Source: Bimastos eiseni (taxonomy: Eukaryota > Annelida > Clitellata > Crassiclitellata > Lumbricidae). Taken from it: a stretch of 64,000 nucleotides of DNA. The stretch lies in the NCBI GenBank assembly GCA_959347315.1, contig OY365815.1, positions 20,012,803 to 20,076,802 on the forward strand, given 5' to 3'. The position numbers and the translations under genes were made by a program. The notes beneath the pieces are model-generated. The model did no database searches and had not been told where the DNA came from. It was given only the letters and a program-made list of their open reading frames with translations. Below, in pieces: positions 26,188-37,905 of this stretch (within the stretch, counting starts at the first letter, position 1; each line of letters opens with the position of its first letter).

Positions 26188-26639
26188 TAACAGACGGACT
26201 GACCGACGGGTGGATGGATTGGAACGACGGCTGATGCAAAGGGATCTGTGACTGAAAGTCGTTTCGACGCCTTTTACGACCGAAATAAACCACGAATTGA
26301 ATCGGTCTTTGCGTAATAATTGAATGACCCCGAAAGACAATAACAGAGCATCGAAATGTCTTTAAATTCACGTTCTTATGGCCCAATAAAACAACGCATG
26401 CTCCTCTGATTCTTAGACGCATTTACTGTTGTATATACAGTGTTATTTTTCTCTATAATAGCATTCCAATGTAGCGCTCCTCCGTACAAATGCGTTCTAT
26501 AACAGGCTAATGAGATTTATAATTTCAAATACGAACACGCTTAGTTAAATGCCAACCGATTGGAATTATAATTAACAAAATCCTGTAACTTGTGTATTAG
26601 AATTAGAATTCGTTGTTTTCTAATCGACTGGAACCATTA

Positions 26640-26850
26640 GCAGACTTTTATCCTTTGTTTCTGCCCTGGGTTTAAATATTCCATATCTCGGACTACAGAC
26701 GACAATAAATATTCAACTTCATGTTCCGTTGATAGAAATTGAAAGCGGGCGCGTATACAAACAAGTGTCGCCGTCCGTCCGTCCGTCCATCCATCATCCA
26801 TCCATCCATCCATCTAATCAATTATTTATTCACCTTCTCTCCATCTAGTA
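26640..26850 (-). repeat. Dispersed element, inverted copy with short CATC/GTCC tract
   Basis: Read on the minus strand: GGTGAATAAATAATTG, TAGATGGATGG, a short (GATG)n, (GGAC)n, GACACTTG, TTTGTATAC, CCCGCTTTCAATTTCTATCA, CGGAACATGAAGT, CCGAGATATGGAATAT, GGGCAGAAA. It joins the block found left of the giant tract (25132-25165) to the blocks of 23755-23937, and so shows that both belong to a single family. Confidence 0.75.
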
Positions 26851-28570
26851 ATCAAAGAGTTAGCTGAAAATTGGAATTCAATTAGAATTCGCAAAATCCT
26901 AATCAATTCAACTAAGACCTACTGTAGCGACTGCTATTCGACTATAGCTAATCGATATTCTAAGTTTAATTGCAAATCGACTAGAATTAGAATTAACAAC
27001 TGAAGTGTACTCCTCAATTAGAATTAGACTTGGCAAAATCTAGAAAGTAATCGATTACAATCAGAATGAGCTGTTTTACCAATCGATTAATTGCAAATCG
27101 GTTGTAATCTAATCGATTAATTACCCATCTCTGCCTATATATCTCTTCACCCTCCTCTGCCTTCACACCCCTTCCCATTCAATCGATTGCACCGTACTTA
27201 CTTCTTCCAGTTTTCATCCTCCACTATTCTAATCCGCTCTCCATTCCTCTATACGTTCCACTCCTCTGCTCCGCTGTCTAAAATACTCAGAAATGTCAAC
27301 TGTGCACTCTTCCACAAACTATCAGACTGTATACTTAAACGGGAACGTAACACTTAAGGCACTGCATTGAAATCTAGCGTAGTTGACTTGATCTAATCTC
27401 TCAAAAATGCATACTACTCTACCGTAAAACTGCACAGTTACTTTAAGAAAACAGACGATTTAAAAATATTATAGATATGCTTCTATCTCTGCCTGCCTTC
27501 CTTAACTCTTTCTCTGTCTCTACCTCTGTATTTGTTCCTGTCTCTTCCCCTTTCCCTGTCGCATCATTCGTCTCTTTCTCTTCCTCTTCCTCTGTCTCTA
27601 TCCCTGTCAGTTCCTCTTTCTGTCTCCTCCCTCAGTCTATTCTCATTGCACTGTTGACCGTTTGATCTGGACATCCGTCTGTCTGCTGACAACCCAAAGA
27701 CATCTGAAAGCGTCGTCGTCCATCCATCATTGCCATTCGCATCAACCGATCGAGACAGACATCTCGCGCTGCTTTTCTCACGCCACATAATCCACCAAAG
27801 CATCGAAGACAAAACACAGCCAGAGTCGACAGATATAACGAAGGAAATTAGCGTCGTTCACCCTGTTTTACCACCACCACCCCTACCACCATCTAGCCAT
27901 ATAGGGCTTTTATGCCTAGAAATGGCCCTGTATTCCTATTGAATGGACTAGATGCAGATCTTGCTGGTCGAAAGACCTTCAAATGATGACGGGTGCAAAA
28001 CAATAGTGCACCAACATTCGATTTCTATTACCCCACAACTACCTCAAGTCCCAACTGAAATGACGTTTCAGTGCATTGTAGGCCTATACGAATTAGGCGA
28101 AATTGCATTGCGCACTCGCAAAAGAAAAGAAGTTTCGTTCGTCAGCAGCAAATTTGCTTTCGTTTGTAACCGGTCCTCTGCATGCCTATAATTGGTGTAG
28201 ATAAATGACACATTGACCGTCTCTACCAGTACCAGAACGAATGTGACCACAGTAAATAGAGTGGTTTACAGTGACATATGGTATATGTATTTGACAGCTT
28301 CTCTGCTACTGTCTGCTTATGTACATGTATACATTGGAGTCTTATGCGACGTTCTTGCTCGTTTAAGCATCGTAGGAGGGGCTACGGCCACTTAAGACAT
28401 CAGCAACTTCAAGTGGCTGGTGAATATTTATGGATCAAATGCCGTGAGTTCAGCTGATTAACAATACATTTATGAGGGTGCTTTACATTTCCAACAGCTC
28501 TCTGTTCGATTGGAAGAAAGTGACTGCTGTGATTGCAATTTATGGTATCGATACTCCGAAGGGACTATCT

Positions 28571-28612
28571 AATATAAGCACATATGATCATATATATATA
28601 TATGCTTATATT
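28571..28612. repeat. Fold-back with AT core
   Basis: AATATAAGCA (28571-28580) and its exact complement (28603-28612) flank an AT-rich core with a TA run. Confidence 0.7.
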
Positions 28613-28719
28613 TAGGCTAGAGGTCTTATATATTATCTGTAGGTAGGTCGACTCCATTTATTTAATACGTTAGTCCGTAGTCACTGATAGCAACTTAAAT
28701 GGTACAAACGCTGAGTAAG

Positions 28720-29480
28720 AGGCCGTCCAAAAATGACGTCGTGCGCCCAGTGGGGTCACCCATATGTGACGAGAGGAGGTGACGTCACATCGTCGCTTCA
28801 AACATCATAATGTGTAATTTTATTATAAAACTTATATTCAATTAAACAAGTTCCTCTTAATTAGCAGTTATTGTTACCACAATTTAGCAACACAAATTAT
28901 GTGTATTCTTAATTTTTGGATTGTCTGTATTTTACACTCGCTGTTAATTTTGAGGTTTTGGAAGTGAATCAGCCATTTTGTAACACACAAGCAAGGATCA
29001 ATTATCCCGCCCAAACGCACAGGCCACAGAGAGTCGCTGACACGAAGAAAATGGAGAGTGCGTGGATTGGATATTAGGCCTATTAATTAAACGAAGAAGC
29101 ATTTTGCTTCACCGTGGGAGAATGGAGAGGCATAGCCTACAGCTTGGGTTGTTTCTAGCAATTGTTTTTAAACATTTATTTTGAAATTGTAATGATTCTG
29201 CCAGAGCCTTTATCTTGAAGAATGCATAAGATTATAATAAGAATACTTTCTCAATTTACTTCGTTCTACTGTTATAGTTTCAAGTATTTTATAGTTATAA
29301 TAAGTTTTTTGATAAGTAGAAGAAAATGTGCATTACATTTTGGACATCTGGTTTTCTCAAAGGGGGTGGGCCAGAGCTTAGTGACGTCATATTTGAGATG
29401 GACATGGCATTTGTGACGACGTGTGACGAATAGGGATAGAAAATCGTCCTAATTTGCGTGGCGTCATTTAAGCTGTAAGC
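28720..29480. mobile_element. Candidate TIR element with AAATGACGTC-type ends
   Basis: Left end AGGCCGTCCAAAAATGACGT; right end, inverted, reads AGCTTAAATGACGCCACGC. Both sub-ends carry a perfect TGACGTCA palindrome (near 28772 and 29380). No coding content. The terminal match is partial and I see no clear target duplication. Confidence 0.35.
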
Positions 29481-30400
29481 AAACAATAAAGTTGAACTTA
29501 CAAAACGTCTGTTTGTAGAGGCATGTGGATCCAAGACCAAATACATAATTTCCTACTCTTCCCGACCATATTCTTCTCTCCCAACCCTATCCTGCTCTTT
29601 CTACCCTACCCTTACTCCATGACTGCAGCCAGCCAAGGGAAGAAATGACGCATGATTAAGCAATTCTCAGTTTGTGCTGTGAGCAACATGTATGCATATA
29701 GTTGACTTTGAAAGCGCATTAGCGGAGATGTTGCATCCAAATCCGGAAATGGAAATGCTTCATCAAGCGAATCTAGTGTTTACTTACAGAAATGACTGCA
29801 TTAAATAATGTATATATGATGAATGATCCACAATTTAATGACTCTTAACGCCATCTGCTTTTATTGCTAAATGAAGAGCAGGGTATACACTTACTGAAAA
29901 CTTCCTCTACTGTATATCTTGACATCTCCCAGCCATCTTTCATCTGTATTTGTAATTACGTTATCCTCATAATTAACCTTACAACCGAAGCGATTGAAGA
30001 GCCATGAACTGCATAACAAAATTGTTGTTCATAGTTAAGTCCATTAAATTCAAATGGAGACACCATAGAACAAAACTTATCGCTAACCTTAACGCTCATG
30101 AAAACGACTAAACATTCCCTACCCTTGCTTACACGAGCATTTTTATTCAAGCTTATGATTTGTATCGGTCCTTCGATCCCTCCGACAAATTGGTGTTTGC
30201 CAGCGGGTCGCTCTTAAGGAATTACACATTCCTCGAATGTCTTGTTTTATTTCTTGTCAAGTGTAGGCCTATTCGCAAGGCGGTCATAAAGATAATGACT
30301 ACAGCGTCGAATTTCTTTCTATTTATAGGGAGCGAAGACAGTTTCTTGCAGACATTTCGCCTTTGCTTAGTTCAATGAAATAATAATATTATATAGTATA

Positions 30401-30482
30401 TATAGATTATAGCTAGTATCTACAGAGTACAGATTGTAGATATCATCTACAATCTGTAAATTTATGCTAGCTATAATCTATA
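30401..30482. repeat. 82-bp nested perfect hairpin
   Basis: Outer arms TATAGATTATAGCTAG (30401-30416) and exact complement (30467-30482); inner arms ACAGATTGTAGAT (30429-30441) and exact complement (30445-30457) with a 3-base loop. Two perfect stems are separated by a small asymmetric internal loop. Confidence 0.88.
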
Positions 30483-31230
30483 AATAGGGGCCGCCTACTA
30501 TCTAAATTGACCTCTAATAAAACTCATAGGCCTATGCTATGCAGTTTGCATGAATATTAATGTAAACGTTTATATATATATGCATATATATATATAATTT
30601 TATATGGCTATGTGTGGGAGAATGGATGGACGACAGGGTACAACGAGGAAGTAAATGTCGATCCTTAGCGCAGGCCGAGCGGAATGGAAGAAAATTGTCA
30701 AAACACAAGCATTGAACATCTACGGGCGATGAGCACATGGAGCGACGGATGGATGGATGGATATATATGGCTATATATTGGCCCGGAGCAGGACGTTTTG
30801 GCGCCACCGTTTTGGCGCATAGCTGTTTTGGCGCAGATATCCGATACAATACATAATGTAACACGAAGCATGATCGATGATAATATTATGGTAACCTGGG
30901 AACTGTACATGTTTATAGGCCTACCTTACGTATGCATTTATGTACATATGGGAGCCCTTTTAATTATATAAATGTAGGTCACCTGTGTGTATTATGTATG
31001 CGTGTATGTATGTATTTAATGTATGTATGTGTGCCTTTAAGCTATATGTGTACACACATTCGCATAAGCATGTATGTAGGCCAAGTTATGTAGGTCTATG
31101 TACACCTGTATATGACCACGCATGTTATTGTACAAGCTTATGTAGGGGCACTTTATACTATGCATTTTGGCTGGTACGATTGTATGCATACATATGTGTA
31201 TTTGTCATTTGTGTGCTTGTGTATCTTAAT

Positions 31231-31719
31231 ACCTCTTCTTAGAACGAGGAAGACCTTGGTCTTGACCTTTTCTAATAGGCCGCCATGGCATAGGCCTTTA
31301 TGTGAATTCATGAAAGGCAGTTGAGGATCAAGTATGTAGGGATAGGATAGATACTGGAAGAATTCCTGATTTCGATAAATGCTTCATTAATATTATGAGT
31401 TTGAATATTGAAATTGAAATTTGATATTACACTTCTTCTAACATGTTTTGCTCAGAAGTGCACACGCCTCGACGGCCCAATTGCAGCAGAGCAATTGCGC
31501 GCAAAGGACTTGCTCAATGTCCGTACACAGTGACGCCTCGGACGAGGGTCGAACCCGCGCGCTCAGCACACACTGAGTGTTACGAACCGACCGCTCTAAC
31601 CAATCAGCCACCGTACCAAACAAATATTATTAGAACTCGATCGTGATTGTGTTCGTGGGCGCAGTCTCATCAGATCTCTTCTTAGAACAAGGAAGACCTT
31701 GGCCTTGACCTTTTATAGC
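31231..31719. repeat. 45-bp direct repeats flanking a SINE-bearing segment
   Basis: CTCTTCTTAGAACGAGGAAG...CTTGACCTTTT at about 31231-31275 recurs at about 31676-31719 with three or so differences. The roughly 400 bases between hold the tRNA-like sequence. Confidence 0.7.
31440..31617 (-). repeat. tRNA-derived SINE (or tRNA pseudogene)
   Basis: On the minus strand GGTACGGTGGCTGATTGGTT then AGAGCGG forms a pol III A box, and GCGGGTTCGACCCTCGT a B box about 40 bases later. The acceptor and anticodon stems do not pair well and the spacing is too long for an ordinary tRNA, so a SINE head is more likely than a functional tRNA. Confidence 0.6.
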
Positions 31720-31839
31720 CTAAACGATTATCGATCTGCCCTCCCAAGTGTCGTGTTTACGGCCACGATGGGAAGTCACCGGATCAACGACCCTACGTTA
31801 GAATCAATCAGGTTCGTTGATTTTTTTCTTTATGACCAA

Positions 31840-31885
31840 GATATTAAGCGATATATATATATATATATATATATCGCTTAATATC
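31840..31885. repeat. Perfect fold-back with AT core
   Basis: GATATTAAGCG (31840-31850) and exact complement (31875-31885) surround an (AT)n core; the whole 46 bases are one palindrome. Confidence 0.85.
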
Positions 31886-32569
31886 GGTTTTGCATATTCC
31901 TATGCAATGCTTAGGCCTGCGCCTTGACATGTGAGTGAATGATTAGGTCAGCTAGAAGGCGCAAGATATCACGTTCTCGTCTCAGAATAATGCTAGACGT
32001 ACTGTCCTATGGGCTGCCATGGAGTCCCACTGGAAAGCTTAACTACTGGGTTCAAACTTCAAAGTCAACCTATTTGTAGAAGCTCAGGTCAGTGAATTGG
32101 TTAAATTCAGCTGGATCCCGTCTGAGATTGACAATCCAGATTTGCGACCCACTACGTCAACTATGAGATCCGCCCCTAAATGAGGTGACCTTCACCCGCG
32201 TGTGTTTTGATTCAAATAATCGATCATATTTATATCGTTTCATATGTGTTTTCCGAATAGCGAATAGCAAGTATCCGTTATACCTATTTAGACATATACT
32301 AAACTTACTCATTATAAGCTTATTATGGGCTGAGCCGCATACGTTTCTAATTTGCATAACTTTGCAGATCGGCCAACTATGGATGAACGATTTAGCAACT
32401 GGGTCAACGGGGTCAAGGCCAAGGCGCTACCCTACGGATGCCAGTGTATGGTAGCATGCACAACCCCTCTATCAACAACACATTTTATAGGCGCTTTGCG
32501 TCCTTCACCCGCTGTCATTTTGCGCATATGAACAGTGAACACAAGCTACATTGCGCATACTGATCGTAT

Positions 32570-32650
32570 GCCGTGGATAGATCAGAGGCCTAACCAACAG
32601 CCTTCATATGCCAAGGCTAAGAAAAGTAGAAAACTTAAGTCGTTAATAAA
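32570..32650 (+). repeat. SINE-like body, copy 1 (CATATGCYRAGGCTAAGAAAA family)
   Basis: AGAGGCCTAACCAACAGCCT then TCATATGCCAAGGCTAAGAA matches 37262-37345 and the reverse complement of 61160-61250. Confidence 0.65.
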
Positions 32651-32660
32651 ATATACCCGC

Positions 32661-32880
32661 GGTATGGAACCAAGTCTAAAACAGAAGATCTGGCTTTTCG
32701 GATCGCTGGTCCTCGTGTCTGGAACAGTCTTCCTACAACCAATCAGAAAACCAAAAAGCCTTCCGCTAATCCCGAGAGCACTACTAGCTGTAGTCTTTTA
32801 ACTTTAGCCGAACGATCTTGTAAAGCATCCTAGAAGTTGCTTGAAAGCTACGGCGCTCTATAAATGGTCGTGATTACTTT
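32661..32880 (+). mobile_element. 3' end of a non-LTR retrotransposon (5'-truncated LINE)
   Basis: One frame reads DLAFRIAGPRVWNSLPTTNQ, the conserved C-terminal AGPxxWNSLP block of CR1/L2/RTE-like reverse transcriptase ORFs. The segment ends GGCGCTCTATAAATGG, a tail motif shared with other LINE tails in this window. It is directly preceded by the GGCTAAGAAAA SINE-like body at 32570-32650. Confidence 0.7.
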
Positions 32881-33470
32881 TACAATGACTGCCTATCCTT
32901 TCGAGGTTAGCTAATGAAACTCCATGGATCAAGTGAACTATTGACATCTATCGAATGCATTGAAACTAAAGCGATACATTTGCACCCACCCTAGCTGTGC
33001 AATGCAAATGCATACAAGACCGAAAAGGCGCAATGATAAAGTATAAATTGGTGGTGACACTGTGTCCGATTGGCTAGACCAATTTCTCATGGGTGTGGAG
33101 ACTGCAAATTCTTTATGTAGTGCCTTTATTCGGGTATCATGCTGACAAAAACGCAGCTTGTTACATTGGTCATAATAAGCACAGATTAATGTTTAGTCAG
33201 TTTATGGTTACGCCGAATCAGAAAATCAGTTAGCTTGAAATTAATTTTGTAGTGTCTTTAATAAAATTGGTACAGTAGCTGCCAGCATATAGGCATTTGC
33301 GTTACGCGGCTGACGTTGTTGGCTAATTATTGCAAATAATGTTGGCACCTCTCTGCCTACTTTGAGCACCTAAGATTGGTTGAAGTTAACCTATTTAACT
33401 GCCTTCCTATTGGCTAGATTGATGTCCGAAGCGGCATACGCTGCTCGACCTATGAGAGTATAGCGCCAAA

Positions 33471-34829
33471 GGTGAGTGTCGTGTTTCAAACGTTCGGTGG
33501 AGACCCGTTTAGATGGATGAATGGAGACGTGAATGGATGGAGGAGTAGGGGCGATCGATATTTAATAGACTGAATGGGTGCAAAGGGTGGTAGCGATTCG
33601 GATCAGTGAAACGGTAATTAGCACGTGAGTATGCAGACCAAATGGAGCGAGCGACAAACCTTGTTTACGTGGCATTACGCAGGCCCTACTGTGCTTTAAA
33701 GTAATTTAGTGTTAATCATATTTTATGCTTTTCAGCTCTATGCCAGGTAACACGTATACTCCGTCCTCAACAGTGACAGTTTGTATTGCACTCATTCTAG
33801 TTATCGTTTTCCAGATAACAGGATATTTTGTATAGTGTGGCGACCATCTTTTCTAACTCCCTCCTACAGATTTTGTCCACAATACGCCATCAGATATTGT
33901 GTTTGACGGAATGCGTTGTACGCCCGAAGAGGGCGCACTATGAATACTTCACTTATTTAAAGCTCTGAAAATTGAATGAATATTAAGTCTGTACGTATAC
34001 GCCGACTCACCTGATTTTCTTTATCTAGATGACACCCGCCGTGACAGTTACTCTGCCTCCTCTGACTCACAGGAAACCGGACACTGATCACCTTCGGACT
34101 ACCTTTTTTACCAACCCTTGTGACTTGACGCAGCATTCTAACATAGATGGTGCCCTGCACTTTGATTTTGAGTGGCGTATTAGAAGTTTGAGATTACAAT
34201 TACGATTATAAATTTTTCTTCCAACTATGGCATATGCAAGAACTTTATGCAAGAAAAGCTGTTATTGTCATGGGAATTCACAACTTGTCACTGTCTACAG
34301 TCTCTATGATGATCGCTCGATTTATGTGGTATCTTAATCTTCTCTAATCAGAACGTCTCCTTCCACCTTAATGCACCTGGCACCAGTTGGTGATCACTGC
34401 CTCTCTTTTCAATTGGAAGATGTTCAATCCTGCAGAACAGGCATTGCATGGGAACAGGTAGGTTACCAGCTGGAGAAATGTGATCTGTATATATATACGG
34501 TTCGGGACTCTATGGACTGGAGATGAACTGGAAGTGTTTTTCCAGGTCTTGGATCAGAAACAGAGTAAAGGAGAACTTATACCTTTCCAGATTTAGTCTG
34601 CAGCTCAACAGCTGAGCGAATGCTTTCTTTGCAACTGTTGAACAGTTGTTTTCTGGCAACTGTTGTTTTATATATGTTGCTTGTCTGGCTTCAATTGTGG
34701 CCAAATTCAGCCTTTGCTCTGAGTTTCACCTTCAATGCCTATTTTAATGGTTACAGCATACTATGGCCTGTGTTCAAAGTATACGATTTAGTAGTATATA
34801 TGCAACCCATCTACTCGTCTGCTTTAACC
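33471..34829. other. Non-coding DNA at the change of sequence character
   Basis: No exon recognised. AAAG|GTGAGT at 33471/33472 is a near-perfect plus-strand donor about 60 bases after CTATTGGCTAG (an inverted CCAAT box), so a 5' untranslated Shroom exon ending here is possible but unproven. Confidence 0.35.
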
Positions 34830-35029
34830 NNNNNNNNNNNNNNNNNNNNNNNNNNNNNNNNNNNNNNNNNNNNNNNNNNNNNNNNNNNNNNNNNNNNNNN
34901 NNNNNNNNNNNNNNNNNNNNNNNNNNNNNNNNNNNNNNNNNNNNNNNNNNNNNNNNNNNNNNNNNNNNNNNNNNNNNNNNNNNNNNNNNNNNNNNNNNNN
35001 NNNNNNNNNNNNNNNNNNNNNNNNNNNNN
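34830..35029. other. Assembly gap of 200 N
   Basis: Exactly 200 N, a size normally used as a placeholder for an unknown distance. It lies close to where sequence character changes, so linkage of the left and right halves depends on this join. Confidence 0.99.
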
Positions 35030-37261
35030 TAATAGGCTGGTCTCCCAGACACTGATTTTCTGTGATGCTGATGAATTGACATTAAATTACGATATTCTTG
35101 GAGTCTAGCTCTGTGTATGCCAGACTGCCTAGGTATATTGCTGGTTTTCAGAAGAGGTTCTAATTTGATAGGAGACCTGTGTCATTATGTTCTGGTATAG
35201 GAGTCAGAGACTTAGAAGGGTAATGCACGACTGGCATTACCTCTGCTCTATTATTGTCTCTGTGGGTGCCTTCAATCCTTTAATGGTCACCACCCAAGGT
35301 ACTTGTTGTCTCCGACCTACCTCCCTCCTCTTCTCCTTTTAGCCAATAATTACAGCTTAGGACTTGATGATCTTGTTCATAGCAATCTCTTGCACATAGC
35401 AATCGTCCTACCTCTGTCCATACCACTGGTCTTGCTTCTGATTGGCCTTGACCATTTTGGATTGGTATTGGGACAACAGCTGCAACTGTTTTCCGGATGG
35501 AACTTGTTCAGGGACATTATATTCTAAAGATAAGAGCTGCCGAAAAATCCCTAGGCTATGTTAGGTTCAATTAAAAGGCCAGTTATGACTCTCTCCATGC
35601 AAGAACTTTCCTTGGAACATGACTGGACTCTGGGAGAAAGAAAACAGACTGATATGACTCAGACAGGAAACAATTTTTTTATCCACCCCTTCCTTCTTCC
35701 TCCTCCTCCTTCCTCTTCCGGTGCCTTTTCCTTCGTGGTCACTTTTGTCCTCCTCCTCTTCCATTTCATCTTTCTTCGAATCCTCTGCATTTCTTCCTCC
35801 TTGCCACTTCACCCTACTTCACATTCTACTCTCTCTCTGTTTCACCATGCTCTACTTCTCTGGTCCTTCTCCACTCTCCACCCCTCCTCCTGCTCTTTCT
35901 TCATATGTTACTTTTCCCATTTGTCATTCCTTCTCCTTCACTAATTTCTCCTCCTTCTTTGCCTTTTTCCTGTCAGCACATCTGTTTTTTTAAAATCTGA
36001 AATGACTCTACATAATTACAGTTTATTATAAACAGATGCTTCATTATAGTCTGGATTCATTGTTGGCTTGTAGGTTAGTCATCGAGTTCGGAATTTGGGA
36101 TTCTTGGCCTTTTGAAGCCATCTGGTCTTCCAGAGCAATGTGTTGTTGGAGGAAAGCATCTTTTGTTTGAGACAGTGCTGTATAAGTCTTGTCTGCTGAT
36201 GTAACTGAACCAGTTTTATCTTTGTAACGTTGATGATGTAAATAGGAAGAGTTGCAGTCAGTGCTATAAACTCACTTCTTGCTGTCTTCATACCACAGAC
36301 TGGTGAGGCTGAGAGGGACAAGGGATTATTGCACCCTGCAAAGAGAGGCACAATGGATTCTGATCTTGTGTAAGTACCGTTTGCTGTTTTCAAGTATTTT
36401 AGATTAGTAAACCCAGTTATAATTATAATGATCTTTGAGCATAATGATTTGACCCTGGAATGAAGGCTGTGACCTGTGGTAGATCGTATTGACTGTTGAG
36501 ACAACAATGATGTATTGAATTGAAATATACAAATTGTTTATAAGAGATGTTATGTAAAGATGTGAAGTCTAGGAGTTAGTTGGATCAATGACTGTCCTGA
36601 ATGGCAGGGATACTAAAATAGTTTGCTTTGTAATTCCTCATCCATTCAAAGGTAAATTAGTGAGGGTTAGTACACCGTGTCCCCATTTTGCCACCTACGG
36701 GTATATACTTCTGAATCTTCCAGAGAGATAAGTCTTTTAGATAATTGCCAGAGAGTGTATTCTTTGGCTTGGCTTGAGGGAGCATTAATAACCTTTCCAT
36801 TAATAGTCTGTAATAGTACCCCATGAGGTAGAGTTCTAGAGAGGGTACCTGAAGTAAATGTTTGGTATTTGCTTTGCACTTTGACTGTATTGACCTGGGG
36901 AAAAAACAAGCAAACTATTCTGCTAACATTGCTAATGTATGGATTTTGACTTGTCAGAATTTAGTGATGGCAACTATTTGTCAACAGCTTTCAATGTATT
37001 TATTGAGTAATTCTAGATGATTTCAATAGATGAGACCCTGCTTGTTCTTGCAATCGAATCTCTGTGTGTAATGGATGAATAGATTCCTTGTCATGTCTGT
37101 GTTCAGTTGGAGCTCAGTTCAAATGCATGAATTTATTCTCAGTGGAATTATTATTTTGATGCAACCAGAACATAAATTTGTGTGGAGATTTCTGCTCCAC
37201 CTGTGCCTCCTATGACCAACTCAACTGTAATGAGCACACTTTGTTGACCTTATGGTGTCAT

Positions 37262-37345
37262 TGGGTAGATGAGATGGCTACGGAGATGGCTGGCCACCAG
37301 TCCTCATATGCTGAGGCTAAAAAAATGAAATTGCTAACACTGCTT
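37262..37345 (+). repeat. SINE-like body, copy 2
   Basis: GATGAGATGGCTACGGAGAT, then GGCCACCAGTCCTCATATGC and TGAGGCTAAAAAAATGAA; collinear with copies at 32570 and 61160-61250 (inverted). Confidence 0.7.
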
Positions 37346-37751
37346 ACCCATTGCTGCCTTAGGGTTAGCTATTAGTTGAAACTGTCACCACAGTCAACAA
37401 CAATGATGTTGCTGTAATTGTTTTGTTACCGTTGTCATTGATGTTGCTCTTGTCGTTGTAATTCAGAAGTGGTTGTTGCTCTGTATACCTGTAAACATAT
37501 GACAACGTTACTTCATGTAATACAATTTAAATTCTAAGTGCTGGCTTATCGGTGAAGGTATACCAAAAGTTGTTAATAGTAATGTAATGTGATGAAGATT
37601 TGTATTGCAATTTGCACCTGAAGTAGATGGCTAGTAAAGTAGATGTCTAGTTTTATGGTTTTCTAGAGTGTTATGCTGACTGCACCCACACGCAGCACAA
37701 CTGTCACTATCTGCACGGTAAATGACTTGGTTGACATGTCATGTGAAGAAG

Positions 37752-37905
37752 GACTTGACAAATGACCCAGAGATGATAATGTAGATCATTTATGTGTTCC
37801 TAATGGTACCAAATGGCTGACATCAGGACCTGATGATGATGATGATGATGGTGGTGGCGATGATGATGATGATGATAAGGATGCATATAGGTATGTGCAT
37901 TTGAG
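37752..37905 (+). repeat. Interspersed repeat with internal GAT tract, copy 1
   Basis: CTTGACAAATGACC, TGGTACCAAATGGCTGACAT, CAGGACCTGATGATGATG and TATGTGCATTT occur in the same order as at 48712-48840. Confidence 0.55.

Larger units (their letters stand above)
15972..33470. other. Intergenic DNA rich in simple repeats and mobile-element remnants
   Basis: No gene recognised. 16.95-17.56 kb is a GC-richer patch upstream of the GPCR that could hold its promoter or 5' untranslated exon. 17690-17870 and 19240-19400 are imperfect pyrimidine-rich tracts (TCTG, TCCATC, CTCCTC); 19855-19935 is a TCTG tract. Other elements are listed individually. Confidence 0.6.

Noticed and set aside
25045..26422. 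Open frames of 340-430 codons encoding (WMDG)n and (HPSI)n
   Set aside because: They exist only because GATG repeats have no stop in any frame; the flanks are ordinary non-coding DNA.
31440..31617. Functional tRNA gene on the minus strand
   Set aside because: A and B boxes are good, but acceptor and anticodon stems do not pair; a SINE head is the better reading.
35558..35993. Plus-strand frames rich in Ser, Pro, Leu and Phe
   Set aside because: They follow from a pyrimidine-rich low-complexity tract (35680-35990).
36079..36507. 142-codon minus-strand frame
   Set aside because: No domain, composition like the surrounding non-coding DNA, and within a probable intron of the opposite-strand gene.
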